Assembly: GCA_017883355.1 (NCBI GenBank)
Contig: JADGNS010000218.1
Span: 1 to 7,260 of the forward strand
Direction of reading: 5' to 3'
Length of the DNA: 7,260 bases
Origin: Candidatus Solibacter sp.
GTDB lineage: Bacteria > Acidobacteriota > Terriglobia > Bryobacterales > Bryobacteraceae
The position numbers and the translations under genes were made by a program. The notes under the pieces are model-generated. The model did no database searches, had not been told where the DNA came from, and was given only the letters and a program-made list of their open reading frames with translations. Shown piece after piece: positions 5,215-7,260 of the stretch (positions within the stretch are counted from its first letter, which is position 1; the number at the start of each line of letters is the position of its first letter).

Positions 5215-6798
5215 CTATTCCAGCATCTCGTAGGCGCTCAAGGTCAGGAATTCGGGGAACTCCGGACTGGTCATCATTTGCTCGTACAAGCGGCAGGCGA
5301 GCGAAAGTTCGCGCAGCGGGAATTGACTGCTGAGCCGCTCGCGGTGGTGTTCCAGGATCTCCCGCACGGCGGCCGGCGTCACGCATTGTCCGTCGGAGAG
5401 GCGGGCCGCGTACTGGATCCACTGCCAGACCTGGGCCCGGGAGATCTCGGCGGTCGCGGCATCTTCCATCAGGTTATAGATGGGCACGCAGCCGTTTCCG
5501 CCCAGCCAGGTGGCCAGGTATTGCAGGCCCACATCGATATTGCGGTCCAGACCCTCGCGGGTGATCTCGCCCTGGGGAACCGTTAACAGGTCGGCGGCGT
5601 TGACGGTGTTGCCCTCGGCCGCCGGCTTCCTGTCGATCTGGTTGGGGAACGGCATATAGGTGTCGAAGACACCGCGGGCAATCGATACCAGCGCGGGGTG
5701 GGCCACCCAGGTGCCATCGTGGCCGGCCCAAACTTCGCGGAGTTTGTCCTGGCGCACTTTCTCCAGGGCGGCCCGATTGGCCTCGGGATCGTTCTTGATG
5801 GGAATCTGGGCCGCCATGCCGCCCATGGCATGGATGCCGCGGCGGTGGCACGTATGGATCAGCAGGTCCACATACGAGCGCAGAAAATGGCGGTCCATGG
5901 TGACCTGGGCGCGGTCCGGCAGCACGAAGCCGGGCAGGTTGCGGAACTTCTTGATGAAGCTGAAAATGTAGTCCCAACGCCCGCAGTTCAGCCCCGCCGA
6001 GTGCTCGCGAAGCTCCCAGAGGATTTCGTCCATTTCGAAGGCGGCGAAAATGGTCTCGATGAGCACGGTCGCCCGGATGGTGCCGCGCGAGATGCCGAGT
6101 TCGCGCTGCGCCATGAGGAAGACGTCATTCCACAGGCGGGCTTCCAGGTGATTTTCCAGTTTGGGCAGATAGAAATACGGGCCTGTGCCGTTAGAGATCG
6201 AGGCCTTGGCGTTGTGGAAGAAGAACAGGCCGAAATCGAACAGCGAGGCCGAGATGGGTTCGCCATCGACCAGAAAGTGCTTCTCCACCAGGTGCCAGCC
6301 GCGCGGACGGACCATCAGGACCGCCGGTGCTTCGCAGACTTCGTAGTATTTTCCTTCAGGGCTGGTATACGTGATGGCGCCGCGCACGGCATCGCGCAGA
6401 TTGATCTGGCCTTCCATCACGTTGCTCCAGGTGGGCGAGTTGGAATCTTCGAAATCGGCCATGAAGACGCTGGCGCCGGAATTGAGCGCGTTGATGATCA
6501 TTTTGCGGTCGACGGGGCCGGTGATTTCGACCCGGCGGTCGAGAAGGTCCGCCGGGATGGGCGCCACCTGCCAGTCGCTGTTGCGGATATCCGCCGTGGA
6601 CGAGAGAAACTCCGGCATGGCCCCGGCGTCGATTTCCTCCTGGCGTACCCGTCTCGCGGCGAGCAGTTGGCGGCGGCGGGGTTCGAATGCCCGCGCCAGT
6701 TTGGACAGGAAGCGTCGGGCTTCTTCGCTGAGGATGGACAGGTGAGCATCCGTGAGGGGTGCGTTGATCAGTACCGGCTTCTCTTGTGTGGCAAACAT
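5215..6798 (-). CDS. aceB: Malate synthase A (glyoxylate shunt)
   Basis: Condenses glyoxylate with acetyl-CoA to malate; with isocitrate lyase it forms the glyoxylate bypass used on acetate and fatty acids. The 527 residues match malate synthase A (about 530) and not the longer isoform G. The family signature REHSAGLNCGRWDYIF is complete at residues 264-279. Other landmarks are VFMADFEDSNSPTW (111-124), VRPRGWHL (163-170, R166 in the position of the catalytic arginine), ATVLIET (243-249, metal ligand E248, with D276 in the signature) and NLMEDAATAEISR (442-454, D446 as the likely catalytic base). All are intact. I chose ATG 6798 because AGAAGGA lies 8 bases upstream; the upstream in-frame ATGs at 6822 and 6912 have no such site and would run into the control region. 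Divergent from isocitrate lyase. The next gene on the same strand starts 120 bases downstream, beyond the hairpins. Confidence 0.96.
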   Translation of the reverse strand: MFATQEKPVLINAPLTDAHLSILSEEARRFLSKLARAFEPRRRQLLAARRVRQEEIDAGAMPEFLSSTADIRNSDWQVAPIPADLLDRRVEITGPVDRKMIINALNSGASVFMADFEDSNSPTWSNVMEGQINLRDAVRGAITYTSPEGKYYEVCEAPAVLMVRPRGWHLVEKHFLVDGEPISASLFDFGLFFFHNAKASISNGTGPYFYLPKLENHLEARLWNDVFLMAQRELGISRGTIRATVLIETIFAAFEMDEILWELREHSAGLNCGRWDYIFSFIKKFRNLPGFVLPDRAQVTMDRHFLRSYVDLLIHTCHRRGIHAMGGMAAQIPIKNDPEANRAALEKVRQDKLREVWAGHDGTWVAHPALVSIARGVFDTYMPFPNQIDRKPAAEGNTVNAADLLTVPQGEITREGLDRNIDVGLQYLATWLGGNGCVPIYNLMEDAATAEISRAQVWQWIQYAARLSDGQCVTPAAVREILEHHRERLSSQFPLRELSLACRLYEQMMTSPEFPEFLTLSAYEMLE

Positions 6799-6830
6799 GA
6801 AATGGTTCCTTCTCGAAGTCATGCTAGCGC

Positions 6831-6879
6831 GGACCGGGAAAATACGCATGCCGGGCGGTCCGAAGCGGACCACCGGTCC
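6831..6879. promoter_or_regulatory. Candidate operator: nested GGTCC/ACCGG palindromes in the aceA-aceB control region
   Basis: GGTCCGAAGCGGACC at 6857-6871 is a perfect 6-bp inverted repeat around AAG. It is flanked by GGACCGG at 6831-6837 and CCGGTCC at 6873-6879, themselves exact reverse complements. Four GGTCC/GGACC half-sites thus fall within 49 bases, 33-81 bases upstream of the malate synthase start, where a repressor or activator would act. The regulator is unknown; none is encoded in view next to aceA. Confidence 0.4.
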
Positions 6880-6962
6880 AATTCGTCCCAGCGCGTTTGC
6901 CAGGGGCGGCAATCCGTCATCTACTACGAATGAGCAGGGTCGCTGGCGGCGCGCATTGCCGG

Positions 6963-6972
6963 CCGGTACCGG
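6963..6972. promoter_or_regulatory. Palindrome CCGGTACCGG before the isocitrate lyase RBS
   Basis: A perfect 10-bp palindrome 5 bases upstream of the aceA Shine-Dalgarno site. It shares the ACCGG core with the sites at 6833-6837 and 6872-6877, so it may be a second operator near the other end of the divergent control region. In GC-rich DNA a 10-bp palindrome can also be chance. Confidence 0.25.
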
Positions 6973-6991
6973 AAATCAGGAGAAAAACAGG

Positions 6992-7260
6992 ATGCTGAAC
7001 TACGCCGAGGAGCTTTTACGCACGTGGGAGACCGATCCGCGCTGGAGGGGCATCGTGCGGCCCTACCGTGCGGAGGACGTGGAACGCCTGCGCGGAAGCG
7101 TCCGCATCGAGCACACGCTGGCGCGCCTGGGCGCGGAGCGGCTGTGGCATCTGCTGCACACCGAGCCGTACGTGCCGGCGCTGGGTGCGCTGACCGGCAA
7201 TCAGGCCGTGCAGCAGGTGCAGGCCGGCCTGAAGGCGATCTACCTGAGCGGCTGGCAGGT
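6992..7260 (+). CDS. aceA: Isocitrate lyase, N-terminal part, cut by window edge
   Basis: Splits isocitrate into succinate and glyoxylate, the first step of the glyoxylate shunt; its glyoxylate feeds the malate synthase encoded divergently 193 bases away. The 89 complete codons in view match the family start to end: RTWETDPRWRGIVRPYRAED (residues 10-29), then a LRGSV segment with HTLARLGAERLW, then GALTGNQAVQQVQAG and AIYLSGWQV at the edge. The catalytic KKCGH-type loop lies beyond the window. ATG 6992 is preceded by AGGAG (6978-6982) with a 9-base spacer, and the alignment with known isocitrate lyases starts within a few residues of it. The GNQAVQQV.AGL.AIYLSGWQV wording resembles actinobacterial-type lyases as I remember them. 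Confidence 0.95.
   Translation, partial: MLNYAEELLRTWETDPRWRGIVRPYRAEDVERLRGSVRIEHTLARLGAERLWHLLHTEPYVPALGALTGNQAVQQVQAGLKAIYLSGWQ

Noticed and set aside
5096..5422. Small open frames reading through the palindrome on both strands
   Set aside because: The similar peptides on the two strands arise because the arms are reverse complements; they are repeat artefacts.
6799..6912. Upstream extension of malate synthase by 38 codons
   Set aside because: It covers the palindrome-rich control region, does not resemble malate synthase, and AGAAGGA supports ATG 6798.
5698..6933. A 411-codon plus-strand frame opposite malate synthase
   Set aside because: Malate synthase on the minus strand has every catalytic motif intact; this frame is a mirror of it.
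1..7260. CRISPR array or tandem repeat block
   Set aside because: No regularly spaced direct repeats are present; the only strong repeat is the single palindrome.

Overview
The window is GC-rich and gene-dense, with short gaps, overlapping genes and mostly clear Shine-Dalgarno sites. The gene set (glyoxylate shunt, leucine synthesis, a large TPR regulator, an integrase/toxin-antitoxin accessory block and a long palindromic repeat) looks like a soil-type free-living bacterium. The integrase, the small HTH protein and the antitoxin tail resemble families I associate with Acidobacteriota (Bryobacterales/Solibacter-like). That placement comes from recollection of protein style and was not tested by a search.

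Left part, accessory (about 1-1803). A tyrosine recombinase runs off the left edge on the minus strand. It is preceded by, and probably translationally coupled to, a small excisionase-like HTH protein. Upstream of these lies a spacer of about 300 bases whose AT-rich left end carries three copies of an ATTGTRC half-site, two of them forming an 18-bp palindrome. On the plus strand follows a compact type II toxin-antitoxin pair: a ribbon-helix-helix antitoxin of 79 residues and a PIN-domain (VapC/FitB-like) toxin of 141 residues, overlapping by one base. This block probably marks the edge of an integrated element or a recombination-prone site; the other end is outside the window.

Middle and right part, core metabolism (1890-7260). 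Three minus-strand genes lie in the order malate synthase (5215-6798), TPR/Fis-HTH putative regulator (3463-5094) and 2-isopropylmalate synthase (1890-3482). The regulator and leuA overlap by 20 bases, so they are almost certainly co-transcribed. A 63-base palindromic repeat with a perfect 24-bp stem, followed by a smaller GC hairpin, separates malate synthase from the regulator. At the right edge isocitrate lyase starts divergently from malate synthase, so the 193-base gap between them is the shared control region of the glyoxylate shunt and contains several ACCGG/GGTCC palindromes.

How they work together: AceA and AceB allow growth on acetyl-CoA by bypassing the CO2-releasing TCA steps, and LeuA also consumes acetyl-CoA to start leucine synthesis. 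The TPR/HTH gene between them is a candidate local regulator, but this is inference from position. The best candidates for something undescribed are that regulator-leuA coupling, the palindromic repeat that appears to supply the -35 of a possibly leaderless promoter, and the operator-like arrays in the two divergent intergenic regions.
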